From positions 3,224,001-3,288,000 of the forward strand of contig NC_071332.1 in NCBI RefSeq assembly GCF_010183535.1: a stretch of DNA of 64,000 nt. Reading direction: 5' to 3'. Origin of the DNA: Caenorhabditis remanei (taxonomy: Eukaryota; Nematoda; Chromadorea; Rhabditida; Rhabditidae). The notes beneath the pieces were generated by a model. The model made no database searches, had not been told where the DNA came from, and saw only the letters and a program-made list of their open reading frames with translations. Both the position numbers and the translations under genes were made by a program. This document shows positions 35,158-46,800 of the stretch, piece by piece. Position 1 is the first letter of the stretch, and every line of letters begins with the position of its first letter.

Positions 35158-35835
35158 TTGAAAACTATCCAAAAGTCTGGAAACCGCTATAACTTTGTAT
35201 AAAAGCCTTTGAAATTTTCAAAATTTGATCGAAAAGATAACCGATTCCGTTTAAAGGCGCATCTAATTCAGTGAGAATGGTTTTCAGATTGCAGAGTTGA
35301 TCTAAGCTTAAAACCATCACAAAAGTCAAAAAATTCTAGTAATTTTTCTTGAAAATCGCTGAAAATTCTGGAAATTTGACTAAAAATTAAAACAAATTTT
35401 AGTAAAATTTTCAAGATTTTAAAGAAAATTCTACTAAAAATTCGAGTTTTCCTGTGATTCCAATGATCAAATCGTCAAAATCTTGGTTTTTAATTGAATT
35501 CCTCCTAATTCGAGTCAAAATAAGAGAATAGAGTTTCTCTAGTCGAGTTTGGGAAGTTGGAATCACAAAAATAGTTCAATTTTTGTCAAGTTTGCAAGAT
35601 TTTCAGCGATTTTTAAGCAAAATCACTATAATTTTTTTGATTTTTGTAATGGTTTTCAGCTTACTATTAGATCAACTCTGCAATCAGAAAACCATTTTTA
35701 CTGAAACAGATGCGCCTTTAAACGCGGCCGGCCATCTTTTCGATAAAACTTTGAAATTTTCAAGGCTTTTATACATAGTTATTGGTTTTTCCAAACTTTC
35801 GGATAGTTTTCAACTCTGGAATCAGTTTGACTCTT
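35158..35835. repeat. foldback element
   Basis: The left arm (35,158-35,360: GCCTTTGAAATTTTC, GATCGAAAAGATAACC, TTTAAAGGCGCATCT, GAATGGTTTTCAGATTGCAG) is the inverse of 35,600-35,830 (CTGCAATCAGAAAACCATT, AGATGCGCCTTTAAAC, GAAATTTTCAAGGC). The plus-strand frame at 35,583-35,942 lies over one arm and shows no domain. Confidence 0.65.
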
Positions 35836-36454
35836 ATTTTGGATCTTTTCTCCAGTCGAGACCGTTTTTCGCGGCTTTAAACAGGTCGTTTTCCCGCATA
35901 GTTTTGAGTTGGAAATTCCAACTTGGAATCAGTGAAAAATAACGCTATTTTCTCGATTTTCTCAAAAACCGAGCACAAAAACATCACGCCGTGAATACCA
36001 AATGAGATGAATTGTCTTGACATCTTCTTCTTCAATGACATCTCTCTCAATGGAGCATGTCGACGATGTTGATGACATAGGGCAAAAATGGGGGGGAAGG
36101 AGGGAGAAGGAGGACTTGAGTATGTAATAGAAGTGATGGGGGGCGAGATAGAGAGATGGAGAGAGACGCAGAGAGCACAAGGGCATTGCTCTTTCTCTCG
36201 TTTTCTCTTGTCGCAACACACACAATGAATTCTTCTCCCTCTTCCCATTGAACGCCTTGTCGCCTCCAGAAGAGAAGACGTGGTGGTCGGGGAGGACACT
36301 ACCAATGTGGTAGAGATTAGGGGGGTGTCTCACCAAATATCATTAGAGCCATGACATGTAGCCATTCGGCTGCAAATGACACAAGGCGAGAGATAGAGAT
36401 CATCAGCTGAGTTGTGTGCTCCAGGAGAGAATGATATAGGTGTAAACTACTAGT

Positions 36455-36470
36455 GGGGGGGGGGGGGGGG
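36455..36470 (+). repeat. G16 mononucleotide tract
   Basis: Sixteen consecutive G follow CTAGT. It is the longest homopolymer G run I noticed, in gene-free sequence. Confidence 0.95.
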
Positions 36471-36599
36471 TCTTCTCTGAACGAAAAGTAAAACAATATG
36501 ATTCGAAATGTTTATAGAGAAGGGATGGGAAACTGGGAGAAGACATGAGTCAGATAAGGAAGGGCGCTGAAAATTTTTATTTCCGTTACACGGTTTTCA

Positions 36600-37800
36600 G
36601 CAGGAATAACAAGCGAAATTCCAGCTTCTATGAATTTGGGATTCAAGCCCGGTGATAACTTTCAGCTTGTAACCACCGGCCTAGAATCCCAAACTTGAAA
36701 AAACTCGGCCACCCCTTACCACTTTGGATATTTGTCCGTTTTAAGCGCTGAAAATTCGTGTTTTTAGCGTTTTGAGTAGAATTTTCTACAAATTTTGACT
36801 CAGAATCTCGTAACTCACTTCAAAATAAAAATTTAGAAGAGAAAATATATACTGAAATGTAGATCTCACAGAGATCTTGATTTTGGTATATTTTTCTCTG
36901 CGAAATTTTAATTTTGAAAAGAGTTATAAGATCTTGATTAAAATCCGATCAAAAACCCAGAAAACACAATTTTCCTATGAACAAAATTGAGCAAAATCTC
37001 ATAGTAATCAGTGGTGGCCGAGTTTCTATCAATTTGGGATTCTAGGTCGGTCACCACAAGCCAGAGGTTCTCTAGACGGCCTAGAATTCCAAGCTTGAAA
37101 AAACTCGGCCACCACTGATCACTATGAGATTTTGCTCATTTCTCACGAAGAAACCCGTGATTTTGAAAGAATTTTTGACTCAGTATCTTGTGATCCGTTC
37201 AAAATTCCTCAAAACGCAAATTTCAATGTGAAAAACCAGCGAAATTCCAAAATGATAAATGGCGGCCGAACAATTCCAATTAGGTATTCTAGGCCGGTCA
37301 CCACAAGCCAGAAGAACTCAAGCTTGTAACCACCGGCCTAGAATCCCAAACTTGGAAAAACTCGGCCAGCACCAATTACTATTGGATTTTGCTCAATTTT
37401 CAGATGGAAAAATTGTGTTTTTGGGGTTTTTGATCGGATGTTCAATCAATATCTCATAACTCCCTTCAAAACTAAAATTTTGCAGAGAAAAATATACCAA
37501 AATCAGGGTCTCAGCGAGATCTACATTTCAGTATATTTTTCTCTTCAAACTTTTGATTTTGAAGTGAGTTACGAGATTCTGAGTCAAAATTAGCCAAAAA
37601 ACCCTGAAAACATGATTTTTCAGCGCTTAGAACGGACAAAAAATCTAAAGTGATAAGCGCTGGGCGAGTTTTTTTTTCCAATTTGGGATTCCTGGCCGAT
37701 GACCCCAAGCCAGAAGTTTTCGAGAACTTTCAGCTTGTGACCACCGGCCTAGAATCCCAAACTTGGAAAAACTCGGCCAGCACCAATTACTATCGGATTT
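36600..37800. repeat. cluster of related inverted repeats
   Basis: The phrase CCGGCCTAGAATCCCAAACT(T)GGAAAAACTCGGCCA recurs at about 36,680, 37,080, 37,335 and 37,745, with inverse GAG(T)TT...AATTTGGGATTCTAGGCCGG at about 37,020 and 37,680. Between them lie ATATACCAAAATGTAGATCTC-type inverted pairs. No coding region is supported. Confidence 0.65.
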
Positions 37801-38324
37801 TCTCATTTTTCTGACTTAAAATCCATGTTTTCAGCGATTTTTAAATGAATTCCTTAAACATTTCGAGACATCACCTATATCAACATCTTCCACCCGAAAT
37901 TCCCCCTCCATATAATGTTATTTCTCAAGTTTCATCGGTTTTTGGTTCCCTCCTCTCCTCTATATGTCGTTTTCGGAGGTCCCTTTGGCACGTGCTATTC
38001 TCGGATATGAAATAAATTCAAGAGAGAAGATAGAGATAGCTCTCACGCGTTTCTGATCTAACCTGGCGGGCCAACGACCGATTTCAGCAGGAAATGAGGG
38101 AGAGAGAGCAAGAATCAGAATTTATGGAGGAGAGGGTGGAGATCTAACGGAAGTATATAACTAGAAGATTTTTTCACTAGGAAATTATAAAGTTTTTTCG
38201 ATTGAATCAGATAAATTTTGGATTGTCGGTCTAAATTTTCTGTAATTGCCAAACTAACTAAATTGGGTACCGGAAAGTCAAAAAATTGGTTCGAATTTCG
38301 GAAAATCTGGAAAACAATGGACCT

Positions 38325-38820
38325 TAAAGGAGGACTGAAGAAAATTCTGAGCAACTTTCAGCATTGGAGCATATGCTAAAAATCGCTCTAAACGCTCTAA
38401 ATTCCCGTTTTACCGGCTCAAAAGGAGCCTAGGTGGAAGAGTTTTCCCATGCGAGTTTTTTCCCCCGTGTAGTCCTCTCGGACAACATCATTTCTCAATT
38501 CCTCGTTTTCTCGGTTTTTTCAACAAAATTTCGTGTTTTTTTTTCAATTTATATCGGAAAAAAGAAGAGAAAAAACGAAATTTTGTTGGAATATCGAGAA
38601 AACGAGGAATTGAGAAATGATGTTGTCCGAGAGGACTACACGGAGGAAAAAATTCGCGTGGGAAAACTCTTCCACGAAGGCTCATTAGGAGTCAGGAAAA
38701 CGGGAATTGTGGTGTTTAGAGCGATTTTGAGCACATGCTCCAATGATGAAAGTTTTTCAGAATTTTCTGAAGTATCAGAATGTGAAATAAAAAAATATGA
38801 CTTCAGTCTCCTTTAACTGC
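38325..38820. repeat. foldback element with CTCTCGGACAAC arms
   Basis: The arms are centred near 38,553. GCATTGGAGCATATGCT, GGAGCCT(A/)GTGGAAGAG, GTGTAGTCCTCTCGGACAAC and ATTTCTCAATTCCTCG are each mirrored on the right. A shorter relative with the GTGTAGTCCTCTCGGAC arm lies at 51,311-51,565. Confidence 0.75.
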
Positions 38821-40415
38821 AAATATTTGGAAAAAACTGTCTCAGTGTGCAAAATTATGAGTTTTTTAGATTTCTGGGTCAAATTGGATGAAAAAAATCA
38901 AAACGCGAAGCTCATCTGAATCGGAAAATGACTGAAACTTCTGGAAACGGAAGAACTGAGAGACCACACCTAAAACCGCACGGATTTTGACGATTTTCAC
39001 TTGGAAAATCTGACTAAAACAGGGTTGAAAACGAAAATCGGCTACAAACTACAAAAAAAGGCATAAAATATGCGTTTTCGAGATAATTTTCAGCTAAAAT
39101 CCATTAAAATGGTAATCTGTATCGGTTTTAGATCGGAAATTAGAGAAAAAATCGCATCTAGAGCTCATTTGGAATGAAAACTGACTATAACCGAGAAAAC
39201 CGGAAGAAATTAACTCCAAAATGACAATTTTTAACAAGTTTTAACGATTTTCAGATAGAAATCCACGGAAAACTCGGTAAAATCGTCAGAAAAGTGTTTA
39301 AATGAGATTTTCACAAATAAATTTGAGTTCTGGAGCATTTTTTAGGGAAAAATGTTTTAAAAATCCGAAAAATCGTTGAAAGCGAGTCTCGAATTTGAGC
39401 AAATTAATTTAGATCACCAAAACTGGAATCGACCGAGAAAACTCGTTTTTTCGTATAAATTCGTCTCACGGACTTCGAAAACGACGAATTTTCGAAGTTT
39501 TTGGCTAGAAAATCTTTGTAAAAATAGGAAAAATGAGGGAATTCTGAAAAAAAATCGATAAATAATATCGGGAATTTTTTTAAAAAATTTTTATTTCAGC
39601 TAATTTCCGGGAAAATTACAGCTCTAGGCTCCAAAAATACGAAATTTTCAGCGTTTTCAGCTTGAAATAGTCGAAAAATCAGTCATCTAGACAGAAAAAT
39701 TTCTGAAAAATTAAATTGAAGCTCAATTAAACTGAAATTTGAACTAAAATTCTTCAAAACTCAATTTTCTCGAATAAATTCACAATCTGGACTTCAAAAA
39801 TGGCTGTTTTTCGCCGTTTTGAGCTGAAAAAAACGACGAAAAATCTGAAAAAATTCGAAAAATAGATAGAATTATGCAAAACTACGAAAAACTACAGCCC
39901 TAGGCTCCAAAAATACGAAATTTTCAGCGTTTTCAGCTTGAAATAGTCGAAAAATCAGTCATCTAGACAGAAAATTTCAGAAAAATTGAATTTAAGCTCA
40001 ATTTAAGTGAAATTTGACAGAAAAAAACTCAAAAACTGGTTTAATAATCTTAAAAACTCAATTTTTTCGAGATTTGAATAAATTTGGGCTCCAGATTTCG
40101 AAAAACGACGAATTTTCGATAATTTGAGCTGAAAATTGATGGAATATCGGGAAAAATAGCTAATTTTGAGTAGAATGAACAAAAAATTTATTTACTGTTA
40201 AAATATAATAAAAATCGGTTTAAAACTCAAAAATCACAATTTTCCAATGAAAAAGTAGCCGAAATTGCGAAAATTTCAGTCAGAATACCCCGAAAATACT
40301 TAATTAAATTCTCAAAAGCACGCGTGAACTTAATTTTTCCTCTCTTCTTCGCCCGTCTGTTTTCGTCTTTTGTCACCGAAATAAAAGTTACTCTCTCAGC
40401 TGATGGGAAATAGAA
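38821..40415. repeat. AT-rich stretch with direct duplication
   Basis: No gene is visible. A segment starting CTCCAAAAATACGAAATTTT occurs at about 39,629-39,700 and again at 39,908-39,980, nearly identical over about 70 bp and recognisable for 40 bp more. Confidence 0.6.
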
Positions 40416-42000
40416 TTGAAATGTGACCTTTATTCTCGTTTTTTTGAAAACAAACTTGCCGGAAAAAACAGGAGAAAAAAGAGGAAAAAAGAGTTCAAAA
40501 TTGAGAAAAATGCCGAAAATTCATGGAGAAATAGTGTGGAGAAACAAGAGACGCAGAGAAAAAGCGTGCGGCGGAGCGCGATTGCGTCGACTCAATACGC
40601 GGGAGTTCAAAAAAGAATAAATGTGTTTTTGTGTTTAAACTTGTTTTTTCTCAATTTTTTCAGCTTTTTAAAGATGTACCCCACCGATAATGTATTTTTC
40701 GTCTTTCTTTCTAATCTCCCGTTCGGTTCGAAACACACACACACCATATTATTACAATTTAAAGCCGTCTCCTTTAAATTTTTTCCCTCTCTCTCTTTTT
40801 TCTTTATTCTGCGTGTTGTTTGTGTCAGTTTTCAGAATCTGCAGCTTCATCTCTCTCTGTCCCCATCCATCATCATTATCTCGAACATCTTTGCCGTAAA
40901 AGGGGGGCGCAGAGACACAGAAGTAATTGAAAACGGGGGTTTTGGTTATGAGAATGCGATACACGGCATCAAAAACAGATGTAATGCTTAAATTTTTAAA
41001 TTTTTATATAAATAAAACATCGATTTTCATTTTTGTAGTTGACAACTTTTCGATAGCTCTTCACGATTTTGAGTTATGCGCTTTTAAAGAAAGGTTGCCA
41101 GCGGCTTACTTTCACTCGGTGATATCTCAAAACCGTAAAGAGCTATCAAAAAGTTGTCAACTACAAAAATGTAGGGCTAAATTTGATCTACAGTTTTGTA
41201 GTTGACAGTTTTTTGATAGCTGTTATAGTGTTAGAGATCTAAGCTTTCAAAGTTACAGGAGAATTATAGGAGAGCATGACTGACTGAATAAGAGCGCAGA
41301 GAAGCTAGACTGTCTCACTTCTTTGCGTCTCTCTAGTAGAGCAATCAATGCGTCAACAAGTAAGAATTGAGTTGTTTGATTCACAATTCACTTGAATTTC
41401 ATAGTTTTTCAGATACATTGAAAGTTATGTTGGGATCTTATTTCATCAAAAAGTAGGTAAACTTCAAACAGATTCAGCAGTACTTCAAACTAATTTTCAA
41501 GTTATTATTTTTATATGGTTGTGTAGATCAAATTTAGAGGTTCATTTTTGTAGTTGACAACTTTTTGAAAGCAAGTCACGCTTTTGAGATATACACCTTT
41601 AAAGGTGGAGTACCAAATTCTTTCCAGACTTAAGCGAATATCTCAATAGGGTGAATAGCTATCAAAAAGTTGTCAACTACAAAAATGGAGATAATGATCT
41701 AACAAGGAACACAATAATATAAAACTTGAAACTGCTCGGCCGATAAGAAACCCGGGACGCGCTCTGAAACTCAAGGAAGATTCCCTCGGGTCCAATGAGT
41801 TGTAATGGTTTGAACCGTACTTGCAAAGTACGTAACTCGCGTAAAATTCAATATTTTGAGCTGAAAAATATACCAAAATGTAGATCTCGACGAGTTCTAT
41901 GTCACTGGCCAGGCGTTTTTTTTTCAATTTTTTGTCCAAAAATTTATTTTCTGAAAATTTTTCATATTTATCCTCAAGTATATTCCTCAAAAACCTTCTC
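40416..42000. repeat. gene-free stretch with GTTGTCAACTAC palindromes
   Basis: Palindromic copies lie at about 41,026-41,230 and 41,530-41,705 (GTAGTTGACAACTTTT...AAAAGTTGTCAACTAC). A half copy of the ATACCAAAATGTAGATCTCG foldback lies at 41,830-41,910. Overlapping frames at 40,416-40,991 have no consistent coding signal. Confidence 0.55.
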
Positions 42001-43018
42001 ACAAGGGAACCTTTTTCATACACCGGTTGGGAATTTGATGAAACTTGGCACACATATGCTTTCGAATGTGCTCAATTGAATGGCGTTGTCAGAATTTGCA
42101 GAGTTATGCTCATTGGCAAGAAATCTCGATCTGAAAATTCTGGAAATCCTAGCCTCATTTTGTCCACGCGGCATCGCCCTCTTGACTCTCCTTCTCTCAA
42201 TACAAAAAGCATCGAGAATGGCGCAGGGGTAGTGAGGGGGTGTGGTGTTGGGAAGGTGGTGGGTACGGTTCCTCTCCCCGAAATACTTTTTTTACATTTT
42301 TGAATTTCAATTTTAAAGAGTTTCTGATTGGCTCAAAGATCTTTTTTTGGATTTTGAATCATCGAAAATTGATGATTGTGTGTTCAGGAAGCAGTTATGA
42401 CAAAAAACGAAAACTTTTTTTTTTGAGAATATTTCCGCTTTCCGACCATCAAGAGGTGGACGAAGTAAATTTTTTTTCAAAAAAAAAAACAATTATTTCT
42501 CATGTGATTTGTTCATATGAAGTAATTTCAAAACTTTTATTTCAAAATATTTTCTTTCACTTCGTCCACCTCTTGATGATTGGAAAGCGAAAAATTCTCG
42601 AAAAAAAGTTTTCGTTTTTCGTCATGAATGCTTCCTAAACTCACCGTCATCAATTTTCAATGATTCAAAATCCAAAAAATCTTTGAGCCAATCAGAAACT
42701 CTTTAAAATTGAAATTCAAAAATGTAAAAAAAGTATTTCGGGGAGAGGTACCGTACCCACCACCTTCCCAACACCACACCCCCTCACTACCACTGCGCCA
42801 TTCTCGATGCTTTTTGTATTGAGAGAAGGAGAGTCAAGAGGGCGATGCCGCGTGGTCAAATTGAGGCTTGGATTTCCAGAATTTTCAGATCGAGATTTCT
42901 AGCCAATGAGAAGAACTCTGCAAATTCTGACAACGCCATTCAATTGAGCACATTCGAAAGCATATGTGTGCCAAGTTTCATCAAATTCCCAACCGGTGTA
43001 TGAAAAAGGTTCCCTTGT
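42001..43018. mobile_element. 1-kb foldback element with ACAAGGGAACCTTTTTCATA ends
   Basis: 42,001-42,500 and 42,520-43,018 are near-perfect inverse copies (paired positions sum to about 85,019). The terminal sequence is ACAAGGGAACC and its inverse. The arms include TTGGCACACATATGCTTTCG and ACTTCGTCCACCTCTTGATG with their inverses. No transposase was seen; the frames inside are non-coding. Confidence 0.8.
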
Positions 43019-43899
43019 CAGAGGGACGCAGTGTTGCGCCAATGGCGTTTTCGCGTGCTAAAAGAGGAATTTCGGAGCATCGTACACACCGGCAAGCTTC
43101 ATTGGCGCGCCACTGCGCTTCTCTGAGTTCGAAATCTTCCAAAAACCGTTCTTAAGAATTTTTTTTTTCGAAAAAATCGGAAATTTTTCGAAATTCTTTT
43201 TTCAGTACTGAACTTCCGGCCCGGGCCGTTGCAAGTCTGGAAAAAGTGCAAAAAAAAGCGAGAATGGTTAAAAGCCCGGCCCGCGGTACATTAATAAACA
43301 GCCATCCGGACCGTAGTAGGTCACGGGTATAGAAATCACCGAAATCTACATTTTGGTATATTTTTCAGCTCATAATATTGAGTTTTAAGCGAGTTACTTG
43401 TGTGTTTGAACTGTTCTATTGTAGATCAGTAAATCTGTAAATCACTCACTACGCTCCACATTTTTACAGTCTCCTCCTCCAACAAAAAAAATCTAGACGT
43501 CGCTTTCCCTCATCAATTAACCTGTGTCCATAGATCAGCTAACATTCTCCCCCTTAGTGTAATGCATTGTCTGATAACAACGGAAGACGTCTTCTGATGA
43601 CAAAAAAAGGTTCGGTGGTTCATTTTCTGAATGTTCATCTCGTCGTCACCATCAACCCCTTCCCTCCCCCCCAAATAACTGTGTGTTGCGCAATAAATTT
43701 ACGCGCCTAGATAATACACACACCTATGCGCGCGCGTCACTATCTCTCCCCTCTATCTCTATTCTATTCAAGTTCGATTTGGGGGGCGGGACCTCTAGCT
43801 TCATCTCTTTCCCTCTCGTTTTACGCCTTTTTGGAGGACAGGTAATCGGTGGGGTTGAATAGTGTCAGTCATTCGTAGTAGTCTCTCATCACAACTCGA
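43019..43899. other. region upstream of the ground-like gene
   Basis: At 43,200-43,400 is a partial relative of the GC-rich and ATACCAAAATGTAGATCTCG foldback elements. From about 43,470 to 43,895 the sequence is unique and pyrimidine-rich (CTCTCCCCTCTATCTC, GCGCGCGTCAC), as expected of a 5' flank, but no TATA box or trans-splice site is clear. Confidence 0.45.
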
Positions 43900-46800
43900 A
43901 TGATGAGGTATTGTCTTGTGGCGCTGCTTGTGGCGCTTACTGCTGATAATGTTTATGGACAGCAAGGTAAGCGGGAGGTTTAGGGTTACTGTAGAGCTGG
44001 AATTGTTTTCGAAAGTTGCAGTAGTTAACGTAGATAGTAAAACAGAGTGTGCAAGTGTTACTTGAAAACGTGTAACTTTGCGAGATTTTGTCTGATTTCT
44101 TTGAAATTTAGTTTTCTGAAAAGATCAAGTCTAGAGCTACATTTGTATAGTTGACAACTTTTTGATAGCTATTCACGTTTTTGAGATATGCATCTTTGAA
44201 GTTTGGAGCTTGAGATGAGAGACGCAGAGAAGGCAGACACTGCCCCTTCTCTGCGTCTCTCCCTCCCGCGGCGGCGCCTACCGAACTTTGGAGGCGCATA
44301 TCTCAGCGGGGTGAAGAGCTATCAAAAAGTTGTCAACTACAAAAATGTAGATCTACACTTGAACTACAACATGGTTGTAATTTTGAAGCAGGACGACAAT
44401 AATAAAGTTAAACGGTTTCAAGCAGGACGACATTGATAAAGTTAAACGGTTTCAAAGTTTGTAATTTTTATTTTAACGCTTTTTGCAATCTTTCATTGTG
44501 TCATGGCGCCCTTGTTGTCAAAATTTTAGAACGCTGTGTAGATTAAAACTAGTTCTACATTTTTATAGTTGACAACTTTTTGATAGCTCCGCCCACTTTT
44601 GAGATTTTTTCAAAGAACGATGCTTGAAGCAACGACCTCGGCAGCCCAGGCTTACTTCACAAGAACGCCACAGCGCTCCGGGCTGTCAAAATGTTTTATA
44701 TTTATAATCATTCTGTAGATCACGCCAAGACCTTCATTTTTGGAGTTAACAACTTTTTGACATCTATTCATCCCGGCGAGATATCAGGCTTTGAAGATAG
44801 GTACCTGGAGAGACGCTCTCTGTAGTCCTGGCTAAACTGAGATTCTCAGCGCGCCAGCGCTTACCAAAAGTTTTAAATTTATATAGATTGAGTAGATCTA
44901 GCCTAGAGCTTTGTTTTTGTAGTTGACAGTTTTTTGATAAGACGACTCCCTAGAGAGTTATGACCCTTGGAAGGCTGGCTACCTAGGGACCGCCCGCACA
45001 ATAAAGTTGTCAACTACAAAACCGAAGCTGTCGATTCGATATTCCAGAATTCGCCGCTCCACCCCTGCAATCCGTCCCTTCTCCTCAACCAGAAATAATC
45101 CGTTTCGGATCGGGCGAGCCAGTGCGCGCGATAAAAGCCAATCAGTTCCAAATCGAGTTGCCCAATATCTATGACCCATTGCGGGAAGACCGTCCAAAAC
45201 GTCAAAATAATAATCATGTAGGCTACATTCGGCATCCGACGTTTCAAGTTCCTCAACAGCAGCAACAATTCCAGCAGTTCCGACCAGCCGGCAACGTCTA
45301 TATCGCTCAGGTACAGTAGGATTTGAAATATAAAAGTGAATTGAAAAATCTATAATTTTCAGCCAAACCCTACCGTAGTCCGCCAGTACCCATTCCAGCC
45401 GGCTCCAGTCTTCCGTCAATATTATATTCCTCAACAGTTCCAACACCAAGGACCACCACAATTCATCCCACAGCAACAACAGAGACCCCAACAATACGTA
45501 CAGTACCCCAGATTTGATCTACGTCCACAACCGGTCCGGCCAGTGCGTCCGGTATACATTAACACCACACCACGCCCATTCTACACAGAGCGTCCACAGG
45601 CTTCATATGGAGATGAGATCGAGGACTCGAACTATTTGAATGTAAATTATCAAAAAGTTGTGTAACTTTGTAGGATCTTGTCGTATTGTTTCAAATTTAC
45701 AACCAATTTGTAGATCAACCCTAGATCTACATTTTTGTAGTTGACAACTTTTTGATAGCTATTCACCCCGCTGAGATATGCGTCTCCAAAGTTCTCTAGG
45801 TGCTGCCGCGAGAGGGAGAGACGCAGAGAAGGCAGCCGCCCTCGCTTCTCTGCGTCTCCTCTCTCTCCCTCCTAACTTTGAAGGCGTGTATCTCAACAGC
45901 GTAAATAGCTATAAAAAAGTTGTCAACTGCAAAAATGTGGCTCTTGACTTGATCTTTTCAGAAAACTAATTTTTGTACAAACCAGACAAAATCTCACAAA
46001 GTTACACCACCTTGAAGTTGACTTCCTGTTTCTCTACTTCACCAATTTCAGAGCCGCCTAACCCCTGCTCCAATTGCTCCAACCTACTCTGAACGCCCCC
46101 CTCTCACCCAGGGATACTCCGAACGTCCTCCTCCACCACCCACTCAAGCTCCATACATCGAACGTCCAGCTAGACCAGTGCTCCCATCTCGCCGCCCCGC
46201 CCCCTACATTGAGCCCGCCCGTCCAACGCCATACATTGAGCGGCCTGTTCCAGCGAGACCAGTTGTTCCAGCTCGCCCCGCCCCTTACATAGAGCCCGCC
46301 CGTCCTGCTCCGTATATCGAGCGACCAGTTGCAACCCCGGCTCCATACATCGAGCCAACCACCGCCAGACCGCAACCAAGACCTCAACCGCCAAGAACTC
46401 GTCCGTACATTGTGCCAACCACTCCGAGACCACGCCCAACTACGAGACGTCCGGCTCCGACTACCCCTGCCTATGTGGAGCCAACGACTACTACACCACG
46501 CCCGACACCGAGAGCAACGACTCGCAGAGCAACAGTAAGCCGGCTTTCAGATCCACCCGTAGGTTTAAGTTTTTTGCACGTTTCCCTTTTGTAGACTCCA
46601 CGACCTACCACCACCACCACGCCACGAGCCACACCTGCTCCAACCACTCCACGCGCCACGCTACCACCAACCACCACTCCACGAGCAACTCCGGCTCCAA
46701 CCACTCCACGTCCAAGACCCACCACGAGAGCACCACTTCCACCATCACCACCACCTAGAACTACTAGACGTACCACTCAGGCGACGACGACTACACCGCG

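Noticed and set aside
35583..35942. 119-residue hydrophobic open frame
   Set aside because: Lies over one arm of a foldback element, has no exon partners, and has no family resemblance.
35877..36336. Cys/Ser-rich minus-strand frames
   Set aside because: Two frames overlap in GA-rich DNA and neither shows a domain or splice context.
40416..40991. 191-residue plus-strand frame
   Set aside because: Low-complexity Lys/Phe/Ser composition, other frames are open at the same place, and there is no signal peptide or domain.
46058..46776. Gly/Trp/Arg-rich minus-strand frames
   Set aside because: Antisense shadow of the Pro/Thr-rich exons of the ground-like gene.
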